Assembly (NCBI RefSeq): GCF_002368195.1
Contig: NZ_AP018178.1
Coordinates: forward strand, 8,824,645 to 8,888,644
From: Calothrix sp. NIES-2100
Lineage (GTDB): Bacteria; Cyanobacteriota; Cyanobacteriia; Cyanobacteriales; Nostocaceae
DNA: 64,000 nt
Direction: 5' to 3'
The notes beneath the pieces are model-generated. The model did not search any database and had not been told where the DNA came from. It saw nothing but the letters and a program-made list of their open reading frames with translations. Shown piece by piece: positions 43,432 through 52,400 of this stretch (the stretch's first letter is position 1; every line of letters begins with the position of its first letter). Made by a program: the position numbers and the translations under genes.

Positions 43432-45036
43432 TTACCCTAAACGGACTGAGAAATACTGACGATATAATTCACAACTGGGAATACAATCGTTACCTGAAAG
43501 TTTTACCAATCCTAAACTATGTAACTTGAATGCAACATCAGTATCTAAACGTTGAGGCGCATTCGCCATGACCACATTTTTATACCCTAACTCAAGCTGA
43601 GAATTATGTTGTAAATGCCACAATTGTTGTCGCAAATGGTCGCTAAAAATTCCCTGTTCTGTTGGCGCAAGTTGCAAAAGTTCTTCTATGGTAGCTTGGG
43701 GATTTTTGAGGTAAGCAACTGCTTGCTGGATTAAATCAGGATGTCCGCCTACTAACTTCATCAACTTATTTAAATCTTGTTGTCCCAACTTATCTGCTAA
43801 TTCATACTGCTGGGTAAGAGATTCTATTTGTTGCAGGTTAAATTCAGGTAACTCAATTGCAAATCCTACATTAAATGGTGAGTGATTGGTGTCTAAGGAA
43901 GGATACGCTTCTGTGGAATGAACTACCACTAAGCGCAGTTTTTTCCAGAGATTACCAATTTTGTCTCCTTGTTTAGCTGCTTCATACCATCCCCGCAGTA
44001 ATAAACAAAATTCGGGAAAAATATCTGGATATGCAAATAGTCGCTCAAAATTATCTATAGCTAAAACTAAAGGACTATCACTAGCCCCTAATAAATATTT
44101 TTGAAAATAACGAGTACAGTTTTTATTTAGCCCAAAAACCTCTTGCCAGTATTTATCTAATTGTGGTTCTAGTTCTAGGCTGTCTGACACATTAACACAT
44201 AACCATTGCAAAAATGTTTTTGTGTCAGCCAAAATATTAATATCAGCAAGTTTTAAATCTAATTTTGCTGTTTGATAACCTTGCGCTCTCGCATGATTGA
44301 GTACTTTCTCCAACAGCAATGTTTTCCCCATCCTCTGCGGCGATCTAATGCGAATCAGCGCCCCTGGTTGTAAAATTGCCTCACAACATTTCTCCTCAAT
44401 TGGCGGTCTTTCTATATATATTGTCGTCGCCTTTGTTGAAGAATTTAACGATACTGTATCTGATTTCGTCATTAATTTAGGTGTCAGATTCTCTGCTATT
44501 CCAGCTACACGAATCAAGCTACAACCTAACTTATAAGCAAACTCATAACCTTTATCTGCGCCTAGTGCATCATAAAAACCTACAGCAAATTCAATGGCTG
44601 CTTTATCACCAATTTCTTGACTCATGCCGACAACATAATTAATATGTTGAGATATTCCCAGAGCTTGGTATTTAGAGTAGCAGGCATTGAGAACCACACA
44701 TTCTACTTGGTCAGCAAATAATTGAAATAGCCCAGCTAAAGCTTCAGCATCAACTAACTTGATTTGACCCGATTCATCTTCAAATACTAAACCTTTTTCT
44801 CCAGTGCCATGTCCAGAAAAATGAATAATCTGCGGTTCGGATTCCAAAATCGCTCGGTGTATATCCCTGTAGCGTAATGCTTCTGCTGTGGTTATGAAAT
44901 ATTGGTCACGATTCTTTGACCTTTTCAACCCTTCCTTAATTTCGCGCATCTCTTCATCCAAACGCAGCTGACTGCTACCTCTGGGATTTGCGGATAAAAG
45001 TAAGATTTTCCGAGTTTGATTTTGCTTACTCATCAT
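43432..45036 (-). CDS. CHAT (caspase-like) domain-AAA ATPase protein
   Basis: A 534-residue protein. N-terminal CHAT peptidase-type domain (about 8-185) starting ILLLSANPRGSSQLRLDEEM, with catalytic His76 in IIHFSGHGTG and Cys119 in CVVLNACYS. A linker leads to an AAA_35-like NTPase (about 200-430): P-loop SPQRMGKTLLLEK (about 232-244) and Walker B LVLAIDNFERL (about 322-332), then a helical C-terminal part with GGHPDLIQQAVAYL. Such proteins are thought to cut or signal when the NTPase module senses a trigger, in conflict or programmed-death systems; that role is inferred. It precedes the AAA-GUN4 gene on the same strand, with 200 bp and a MITE between. Confidence 0.88.
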   Translation of the reverse strand: MMSKQNQTRKILLLSANPRGSSQLRLDEEMREIKEGLKRSKNRDQYFITTAEALRYRDIHRAILESEPQIIHFSGHGTGEKGLVFEDESGQIKLVDAEALAGLFQLFADQVECVVLNACYSKYQALGISQHINYVVGMSQEIGDKAAIEFAVGFYDALGADKGYEFAYKLGCSLIRVAGIAENLTPKLMTKSDTVSLNSSTKATTIYIERPPIEEKCCEAILQPGALIRIRSPQRMGKTLLLEKVLNHARAQGYQTAKLDLKLADINILADTKTFLQWLCVNVSDSLELEPQLDKYWQEVFGLNKNCTRYFQKYLLGASDSPLVLAIDNFERLFAYPDIFPEFCLLLRGWYEAAKQGDKIGNLWKKLRLVVVHSTEAYPSLDTNHSPFNVGFAIELPEFNLQQIESLTQQYELADKLGQQDLNKLMKLVGGHPDLIQQAVAYLKNPQATIEELLQLAPTEQGIFSDHLRQQLWHLQHNSQLELGYKNVVMANAPQRLDTDVAFKLHSLGLVKLSGNDCIPSCELYRQYFSVRLG

Positions 45037-45204
45037 GAGATTTTAACCACAGAAGTCCAAAAGTCAGGCTAAACTGGCAGATATCTACATTTTGAGTATG
45101 GGGTTTTTCGGACTCTAAGGCAAACATCGGTATAATCTTGGCAGTTTGCTAGGGGACTTACAAGAAATATAGCGGTTTTCGGTTGAGTCCAATACACTGT
45201 CTTA

Positions 45205-45427
45205 GGCACGGCAGTGCCAATTGGTGTCAACTTAAGTCAAAACGCTTATTCCACAGGCATTTTACCCCACCCCTCAATCCCCTCCCCGTAAACGGGGAGG
45301 GGACGTTTTGCGTCAGCAAAACTGGGGTGGGGTAGCGCGGATCTTGGTGGTACGTGATTTTGTATCAAATCATATCTTGGCAAGGGTTTCACGTTAAGTT
45401 GACACGTATGGGCAGTGCCGTGCCCCT
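45205..45427. repeat. Nested palindromes
   Basis: Successive inverted pairs, outside to inside: GGCACGGCAGTGCC/GGCAGTGCCGTGCC, GTGTCAACTTAA/TTAAGTTGACAC, TACCCCACCCC/GGGGTGGGGTA (45263-45334) and CCCCTCCCCGT/ACGGGGAGGGG (centre about 45291). The arrangement looks like elements inserted in elements. No gene is visible in 45037-45679. Confidence 0.85.
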
Positions 45428-45473
45428 ACGCGCAACGATATAATTTTGTATTGCATTCAAGTGAGAATCGCTA

Positions 45474-45581
45474 TAAATTACCCATATTCCGTAGTGCGAG
45501 CATCTTGCTCGCTGATGTTCATTCATGGAGCGAGACGCTCGCACTACAAATTTATTGGGTATTTAAAAAATTGGCTGTCCC
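45474..45581. repeat. MITE-like element, single-unit relative of 38674
   Basis: It shares TAAATTACCCATATTCCGTA, GTGCGAGCATCTTGC and the end CTCGCACTACAAATTTATTG with the element at 38674-38925, but has only one central hairpin region. Confidence 0.9.
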
Positions 45582-45679
45582 TAGACAAGGAACTAGCCAT
45601 CAGGAGGAAGTAGAGATTTTATAGGTATGGTATTAATAATTTGATATTTTTATGATCTTGTATCTTAACTTTTATTCCT

Positions 45680-46639
45680 ATGAAGCGTTCCGCCTGCCTA
45701 ATCTTTAATCCCGTTGCTGGTCAAGGTGATTCAGAACAAGAACTGGAGCAGATTCGGGCAATACTAGAGCCAGAAATTGATTTAGATATTTACCTAACTA
45801 CCGAAGAAATTGGTGCAGACCAACTTGCAAAGGAAGCGGTTGAGCGTGGGGTAGATGAAATTATTGCGTCGGGCGGTGATGGTACACTCTCGGCAGCAGC
45901 AGCGGCTGTAGTCAATACAGGGATTCCCTTAGGGATTATTTCACGAGGTACGGCAAACGCTTTTGCCACTGCTTTAGGCATTGCTGACACCATTGAAGCC
46001 GCCTGTGAAAATATCTTGCAAGGAGCAACTCGGAATGTAGATATAGCTTACTGCAACGATTTGCCAATGGTTTTGCTGGTAGGTGTGGGTTTTGAGGCTG
46101 AAACTGTAGAAAAGGCAGACCGAGATGCCAAAAATCGCTTTGGGATTATGGCATATGTCTTAGCTGGACTTCAGCAATTGCGGGATTTTGAAACTTTTGA
46201 TGTCGAAATTGAGACAGAAGACAAGATCATCAAAACTAGCGCGGCGGCTGTCACAGTCGCCAATGCTGCACCTCCCACTTCTGTTTTAGCTCAGGGGCCA
46301 GCAGGGATTATTTATGATGATGGATTGCTAGATTTGACAATTGTAGCTCCAGTGAATAAAGCAGGTGCGATCGCAGCTACATATCATCTCTTTCAAACTG
46401 CTTCTGCGGGTCATGCAGTGGAACGTGATGATATTGGCTACCTACGCGCCAAACAATTTAAAATCACTACAGAACCACCACAAAAAGTTGTCCTAGATGG
46501 TGAAATCATCGGTACAACCCCAATTGAAGTCAGGTGTGTGCCAAAGGGCTTGACAATTTTTGTCCCACTAGTAGAAGAAGATGTACTGATAGAAAAACTA
46601 GATGGTCTGCCTAATTTGACAATTGAGTTGAAAGAGTAA
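45680..46639 (+). CDS. Diacylglycerol/lipid kinase family protein (YegS-like)
   Basis: This 319-residue member of the DAGK catalytic family has IFNPVAGQGDSE at the N-terminus, the nucleotide loop GGDGTL (65-70), PLGIISRGTANAFATALGI and a C-terminal FKITTEPPQKVVLDGE. It probably phosphorylates a lipid alcohol such as diacylglycerol at the membrane surface; the substrate cannot be read from sequence. It is followed by heptamer arrays and a metallophosphoesterase gene on the same strand. Confidence 0.9.
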   Translation: MKRSACLIFNPVAGQGDSEQELEQIRAILEPEIDLDIYLTTEEIGADQLAKEAVERGVDEIIASGGDGTLSAAAAAVVNTGIPLGIISRGTANAFATALGIADTIEAACENILQGATRNVDIAYCNDLPMVLLVGVGFEAETVEKADRDAKNRFGIMAYVLAGLQQLRDFETFDVEIETEDKIIKTSAAAVTVANAAPPTSVLAQGPAGIIYDDGLLDLTIVAPVNKAGAIAATYHLFQTASAGHAVERDDIGYLRAKQFKITTEPPQKVVLDGEIIGTTPIEVRCVPKGLTIFVPLVEEDVLIEKLDGLPNLTIELKE

Positions 46640-46723
46640 GGGGACAAGGGGATAAGGGGACAAGGGGGACAAGGGGGACAAGGAGGAGTAATGAGTAATG
46701 AGTAATGAGTAATGAGTATTGCC
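46640..46723. repeat. GGGACAA and AATGAGT heptamer arrays
   Basis: About six G-rich GGGACAA/GGGATAA-type units directly after the lipid kinase stop, then four AATGAGT copies up to about 46720. Confidence 0.85.
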
Positions 46724-46757
46724 CAATGCCCCATAACCAATTGAGGAGTAAAGTCTA

Positions 46758-48320
46758 TTGAAACTATATTCTGATCCGGCGATCGCAAAAAAAATTCGCA
46801 AGATGCAACAGCGGGTAAAATGGCAAGACCCGCTAATTCTAGAACGTCGCATTGACCAAACTCAGTTTGTACTGTCAGATGGTCATGCAGATGATCCGGA
46901 GTTTTCGTTTTTGGTTGTCGGCGATAGTGGTTCCGGGACGCACAAGGGACATAACCCCCAACGACAGGTTGCTGAACTGATGCTACCTCATCATCATGAA
47001 TGCCGTTTCATGTTGCATACAGGTGATGTAATTTATCTTGTGGGGTCGAAAGAATACTATCAACAAAACTTTATCCAGCCTTACCAAGAGTTTCTCGTCG
47101 GTGGAGAACAGCCAAAGAAAATTGCCTATGACAAAATGGTTTTCAATCTCCCGATTTTACCTGTACCGGGAAATCATGATTACTATGATTTACCACTTTT
47201 ATTTGGCTTAGTTTCTATTAGTACTTTACCCATCCGGCGCTTATTGCAATCGCGGCTAGATTTGGATGTCGGTTTATATGGTTCAGGAACAGGTGATGCT
47301 TATGCGCGGGCGTTTTTAGACTATCTCTGCGCTTTTAAGTTTCCGGGAGATTTAGCCCGTCATTTAGACGAGCATTATACGATTAAAACAGACACTGGTC
47401 GCTGTCTTTCCTATCAACCAGGAAGCTTTACCCGGTTGCCAAATCGTTATTATACTTTTCGTTACGGGGGAATTGATTTCTTTGCATTGGATTCTAATAC
47501 ATTTAATGATCCGCCACCACTGCCAAAAACTCAAGCAGGTGATAGCGATCGCAGAATTTTAGAGAAACGCCGCACTAATTTAGAGCAAGAAAAGCAGCAA
47601 ATTATGGCAGATTCAGCAATTCTCAATCCTAGCAACTCCAAGGATGCTGAACAATTAGATGATTTGCAAGTTAAACTCACCCAAATTGAAGAAATTATTG
47701 TAGATATCGAAAAGCAATTAGATCCTAACAAAACTCTACTGACTGATATCGAACAGCTAGACTGGTTAAAGCAGAGATTAATTGAATCTTGGAATACGCA
47801 AGAAGTGCGCGGAAGGATAATTTTCTTTCACCATCCTCCCTATGTTACTGAAGCGACAAAATGGCAACAAGCCCAAACTTTAGCGATTCGTAACCGTTTG
47901 CGTGGAGTTTTCGATGCGGTAGCGGCAAAATTAGGTTCCCTGACTCAAAATCGTCCTTTAGTTGATTTGGTAATTAACGGTCACGCCCATTGCTTAGAAT
48001 ATCTGCAAACAGCAGACACAGGACACGCTGATTCTCATATCCCCTGGATTGTTTGTGGTGGAAGTGGTTTTAGTTTACGCCGCCAACGACCTGAAGGTGC
48101 AGAATTGACGGAAGTTAGGGGGGATGAAGAGAAATTAGTAGCGCGATCGCAGCTGTTTCTAGGACGGAGTGGACAGGGTTCCCACAAACACAGACCTTAC
48201 TCTTGTCTGCGGATTGATGTCAAAGGCGATCGCCAGCCTAAGTTTATTGTCCGTCCTTTGGTGGCTGAATGGTATCAGCGGGAGTGGTGCGATCGCGAAA
48301 TTGCAGGGTTTGAGATTTAG
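46758..48320 (+). CDS. Calcineurin-like metallophosphoesterase with coiled-coil insertion
   Basis: This 520-residue protein starts at TTG 46758, supported by GAGGAG nine bases upstream. Metal-binding motifs are all present: VVGDSGSG (Asp56), LHTGD (Asp90), PVPGNHDYY (Asn139, His140), FFHHPPY (His358/359) and VINGHAHCLE (His409, His411). Between them (about 270-335) lies a charged helical insertion (LEKRRTNLEQEKQQIM, LDDLQVKLTQIEEIIVDI) that is unusual for the fold. No signal peptide is seen, so it is probably cytosolic. Its stop overlaps that of the convergent GDSL gene. Confidence 0.9.
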   Translation: MKLYSDPAIAKKIRKMQQRVKWQDPLILERRIDQTQFVLSDGHADDPEFSFLVVGDSGSGTHKGHNPQRQVAELMLPHHHECRFMLHTGDVIYLVGSKEYYQQNFIQPYQEFLVGGEQPKKIAYDKMVFNLPILPVPGNHDYYDLPLLFGLVSISTLPIRRLLQSRLDLDVGLYGSGTGDAYARAFLDYLCAFKFPGDLARHLDEHYTIKTDTGRCLSYQPGSFTRLPNRYYTFRYGGIDFFALDSNTFNDPPPLPKTQAGDSDRRILEKRRTNLEQEKQQIMADSAILNPSNSKDAEQLDDLQVKLTQIEEIIVDIEKQLDPNKTLLTDIEQLDWLKQRLIESWNTQEVRGRIIFFHHPPYVTEATKWQQAQTLAIRNRLRGVFDAVAAKLGSLTQNRPLVDLVINGHAHCLEYLQTADTGHADSHIPWIVCGGSGFSLRRQRPEGAELTEVRGDEEKLVARSQLFLGRSGQGSHKHRPYSCLRIDVKGDRQPKFIVRPLVAEWYQREWCDREIAGFEI

Positions 48321-49177
48321 CGCTTGGATAATATTGCTAAAGCTGCATCCGCTATTAATTGGTTGGTTTTGTTGGTGAGATGTACCATATCCCAAAATAC
48401 ATACTCATCTGGATTGCTGGATTCCACCAACGAACTAGCTTGAGTTGTATTCGTAAAGCCAAACTTTTGCGGATGTGCGATCGCGTCATTCACAACAGAC
48501 TTGACATCGAACAACATCAAATTAATTTTGTCTTCAAAAATATAAGCAATTTCCTTCAAAGATTGGTTATGTTTCTCTACTACCTGACTAACTAGATGGG
48601 AATCTGTAATCTGATTTACTTCTGATGCTAGAGGTGTTTTACCAATATCAATAACGTTGACTAACAAAATATTTCTTGCACCGACTTCAGTTAAATCTTT
48701 GATAGCTGTAGAAATATTGCTGATAGTAGTCGTAGTGTCGCTATATTGAGGAACGCCATTGACAAAAGGGGCGTAATCCGCAGCACCAGCCCAGATAATA
48801 TATAGTGCATTCGGCTGACTATGTTGTTTGCGGCTGATATATGACTGTATTTGTTGTTGCAATCCAGGTAACTCTGGTAAATCTGGGATCACCGCAGGAA
48901 ATAAATTTTCTAGCCCTGTTGTTGCGCCTCCAAAAGCAAAATTGATACTATGATTGTTTAAATTATTTTCTGTACTTGGTTGTAGGCTTAATTTTAAGCT
49001 TTCTGCTAGATAGTCAATCCAGAGAAGATTATTAGAAAATCGCCCATGATAGTTGGGATGTGCGGCTAAAACACCGCCAGTAGTATTGAAAGCATTGCCA
49101 GTATCCGAATAACTGTCACCAAAAATATAAAGATTGCTGAAATGCTGTAGCTCTGATCGGTGAAATTGCTGTGTCAT
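48317..49177 (-). CDS. SGNH/GDSL-type lipase/esterase
   Basis: About 286 residues from the second Met (MTQQFHRSELQHF); a start ten codons earlier is possible. The nucleophile block is IFGDSYSDTGNAF, block III is the WAGAADY segment, and the catalytic Asp-His is FWDMVHLTNK. A fungal/plant-type GDSL organisation is suggested by NYHGRFSNNLLWIDYLA. No signal peptide is obvious. The 3' end overlaps the convergent phosphoesterase gene by four bases, the two stop codons sharing TTAG. Confidence 0.9.
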   Translation of the reverse strand: MTQQFHRSELQHFSNLYIFGDSYSDTGNAFNTTGGVLAAHPNYHGRFSNNLLWIDYLAESLKLSLQPSTENNLNNHSINFAFGGATTGLENLFPAVIPDLPELPGLQQQIQSYISRKQHSQPNALYIIWAGAADYAPFVNGVPQYSDTTTTISNISTAIKDLTEVGARNILLVNVIDIGKTPLASEVNQITDSHLVSQVVEKHNQSLKEIAYIFEDKINLMLFDVKSVVNDAIAHPQKFGFTNTTQASSLVESSNPDEYVFWDMVHLTNKTNQLIADAALAILSKR

Positions 49178-49409
49178 ATTTACGCAATACTTCCTGATAA
49201 TCAACAAATTGAAGAATAATTTGGATACATGTATAGCACAAAAATTTTCTTAATAGGTTTATTGCCTGAAAATGCTGATGATCAGGCTATTTACCTTCTT
49301 AAGTAATTGACAGACTAATTTATATTTCTTTACTTGCTATAGTTATTTAGGATTGTTATAAGGGCAATCTATAGATATAAAAATATTTTTATAAAAAAGG
49401 AAAAATATA

Positions 49410-52400
49410 GTGTCGGCATTGTTCGGGATACCAGGGTATGCAGTCAAAGAAGTTGTTCATGAGGGGATAGACACCATTGTTTACAGAGGAACCTCCCAGA
49501 CGAACCAACAACCAGTAATTCTCAAAGTACTCAAAGCTGACTATCCTAGCCTAGAACAGATTTTTCGGCTCAAACACGAATATAAAATCAGAGAAAATTT
49601 AAATTTAGCAGGCGTAGTCAAAGTTTATCGCATTGAAGATTATGAACATCGTCTGGTGATGGTTTGCGAAGACTTTGGCGGTATTAGTCTCAAACAATGG
49701 CTCTCAACGCACAAACCTTCTCTCCTCTGTTTCCTGAACATCGCAGTTTCACTAGCTAGAACAATTGACTCTCTGCATCAATACCATATCGTCCACAAAG
49801 ATATTAAGCCTGCTAACATCATTATCAATCCTCAATCTGAGCAGGTTAAACTCACCGACTTCGGTATCGCTTCACGGTTAGATAAGGAAACGCCGCAAAT
49901 CACCAATCCCAACCACATGGAAGGTACACTGGCATATATGTCGCCAGAACAAACAGGGCGAATGAATCGTTGTGTAGATTACCGCAGTGACTTTTATGCA
50001 TTGGGGGTGACATTTTACGAAATACTTACAGAAAAATTGCCGTTTCAAAGCCATGAAGCCTTAGAGTTAATTCACTACCATATTGCCAAGCAAGCAACGC
50101 CCATTCAGCAGTTGAACCCAGAAGTACCGGAAGTCTTGGCTGCAATTATTGCCAAACTGATGGCGAAAAATGCTGAAAACCGCTATCAAACTGCGGCGGG
50201 GCTATTGGCAGATTTAGAATTGTGTTTAGAGCAACTGAAAACTCAAGGTACTATTTCAAAATTTATCCCAGGAGAACGCGATCGCACAGCGAATCTTCTC
50301 ATCCCCCAGAAACTCTACGGACGGGAGAAAGAAGTATTCATGTTACTATCTGCGTTTGAGCGGGTAGCAGCATCACAATCGAAAATTGAGTTAGTGCTGG
50401 TGTCTGGTTACTCTGGGATTGGTAAATCATCCTTAGTCAACGAAGTTCACAAGCCGATTGTTCGCCAACGGGGTTATTTTATTCGTGGTAAGTTCGATCA
50501 GTTTCAGCGTAATATTCCTTATGCATCTTTAATTCAAGCATTACAAAGTCTGATACAACAGTTACTGACAGAAACTAATGCTCAATTAGAACTCTGGAAA
50601 CAGAAGTTGCTATCAGCTTTGAATGGTAATGGACAAGTAATTATTGATGTTATTCCCGAAGTCGAACGCATTATTGGCAAACAGCCCCTAATACCGCAAT
50701 TGGGGTTAAAAGAAGCCCAAAACCGATTTAATCAGGTATTTCAAAGTTTTATTCAGGTTTTTACCCAAAGGGAACATCCCTTAACTATATTTTTGGATGA
50801 CTTGCAATGGGCTGATTCTGCTTCCTTAGATTTCATCCAAGTGCTGATGACTAACCCAGATACTCAATATCTGCTACTAATTGGCGCATATCGAGATAAT
50901 GAAGTAACTGGTAGTCATCCACTGCTGAAGACATTAGAGGAGATTTCTCAAGCCGGAACCGTCATCAAAAATATTGTGCTGTATGCCTTGGAACTGAAGC
51001 ATATACAGCAAATTTTGGCAGACACTTTAAATGATGGCAAAACCAGCCTATCTTTAGCAGAATTATTATTCAACAAAACTCAAGGTAATCCCTTCTTTTT
51101 CACCCAACTCTTAAAAACCTTACACCAGGATCAACTGCTGAAGTTTGATTTTGCTCAAGGTTGTTGGCAATGGGATTTACAACATATTCAAGCTACGGGA
51201 ATTGCAGATAAGAGTGTAGTGGAGTTGGTAGCGGGTAATATTGCCAAGTTACCAGAAACTACCCAAAATACTCTGAAATTAGCAGCTTGTATCGGTGCTA
51301 GGTTCAGTTTAAATATTTTAGCCACAGTTAGCGAACAGCGATCGCTCTTTGTGGCTGCGGCTTTGGAACCTGCTTTACAGGCGGGATTAATTTTGCCGTT
51401 GAGTAATGAATACAACATACCCCTGTTGTTTGCCGATGAAGAGTTGGACATGATGGGGTTTGATAATTCACAAATAACATACCGTTTTTTGCACGATCGC
51501 GTCCAGCAAGCAGCATATTCACTAATTTTGGAGTCGCAGAAGCAAGCAACCCATTTCAAAATTGGTCAATTACTTCTGCAAAGCAAATCAAAATCAGAAA
51601 TTGAGTCTCGCATTTTTGACATTGTTAATCAATTTAATTATGCCATTGACCTTTTTTCTACACAACCCCAAAAAGATGAATTAGCACAATTAAATTTAAC
51701 TGCTGGACATAAAGCAAAAGCATCTGCTGCCCATGAAGCCGCTGTAAGTTATTTGCGGATAGCGCGAGAACTTTTAGCTGAAAATTGTTGGCAATATCAA
51801 TATAATTTATCCTTAGATATTTATGTTGAAGGTGCAGAAGCCGAGTATTTAACAACGAATTTTGAATTAGCGCAGAAATTATCAGATATTGTCATTCAGC
51901 AAGCAGTTAATTTACTTGATTTAGTCAAGGTTTATGAACTGATCATAGACATGAATATTGCCCAAACTCAACAATTTCAAGCTGTGAAAGTTGGGATAAA
52001 AGCAGTAGAAATGTTAGGAATTTATTTAGTTAGTTATACAGGCGATCGCCACAGTTTACCGCAGCTACCATTACTATCAGATTTAGCAACTTTTCCAGAA
52101 ATGACAGATCCATGTCATTTAGCTAGTATTCGCATTCTCAGCAAAATTTCTGCCGCTGCTTATCAATCTGCACCGGATATTTATCCCCAGATAGTTTTGA
52201 CAATGGTGAATCTATGCCTAGAACATGGTCACTCGTCATTAGCATCTTATGTTTATGGTGCTTATACTGCATTTTTGCAATCTATTATTGGCGATCCGGC
52301 TGCTGCTTATCACTCAGGTCAAATTGCTTTTAGCTTATTAGAACAATATCCAGCTAAAGAATTAGAAGTCAAAGTCTACATGGTAGTTGCTACCTATGCT

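Noticed and set aside
46438..46852. Minus-strand frames rich in PCPPCP
   Set aside because: They translate the GGGACAA heptamer array and overlap real plus-strand genes.
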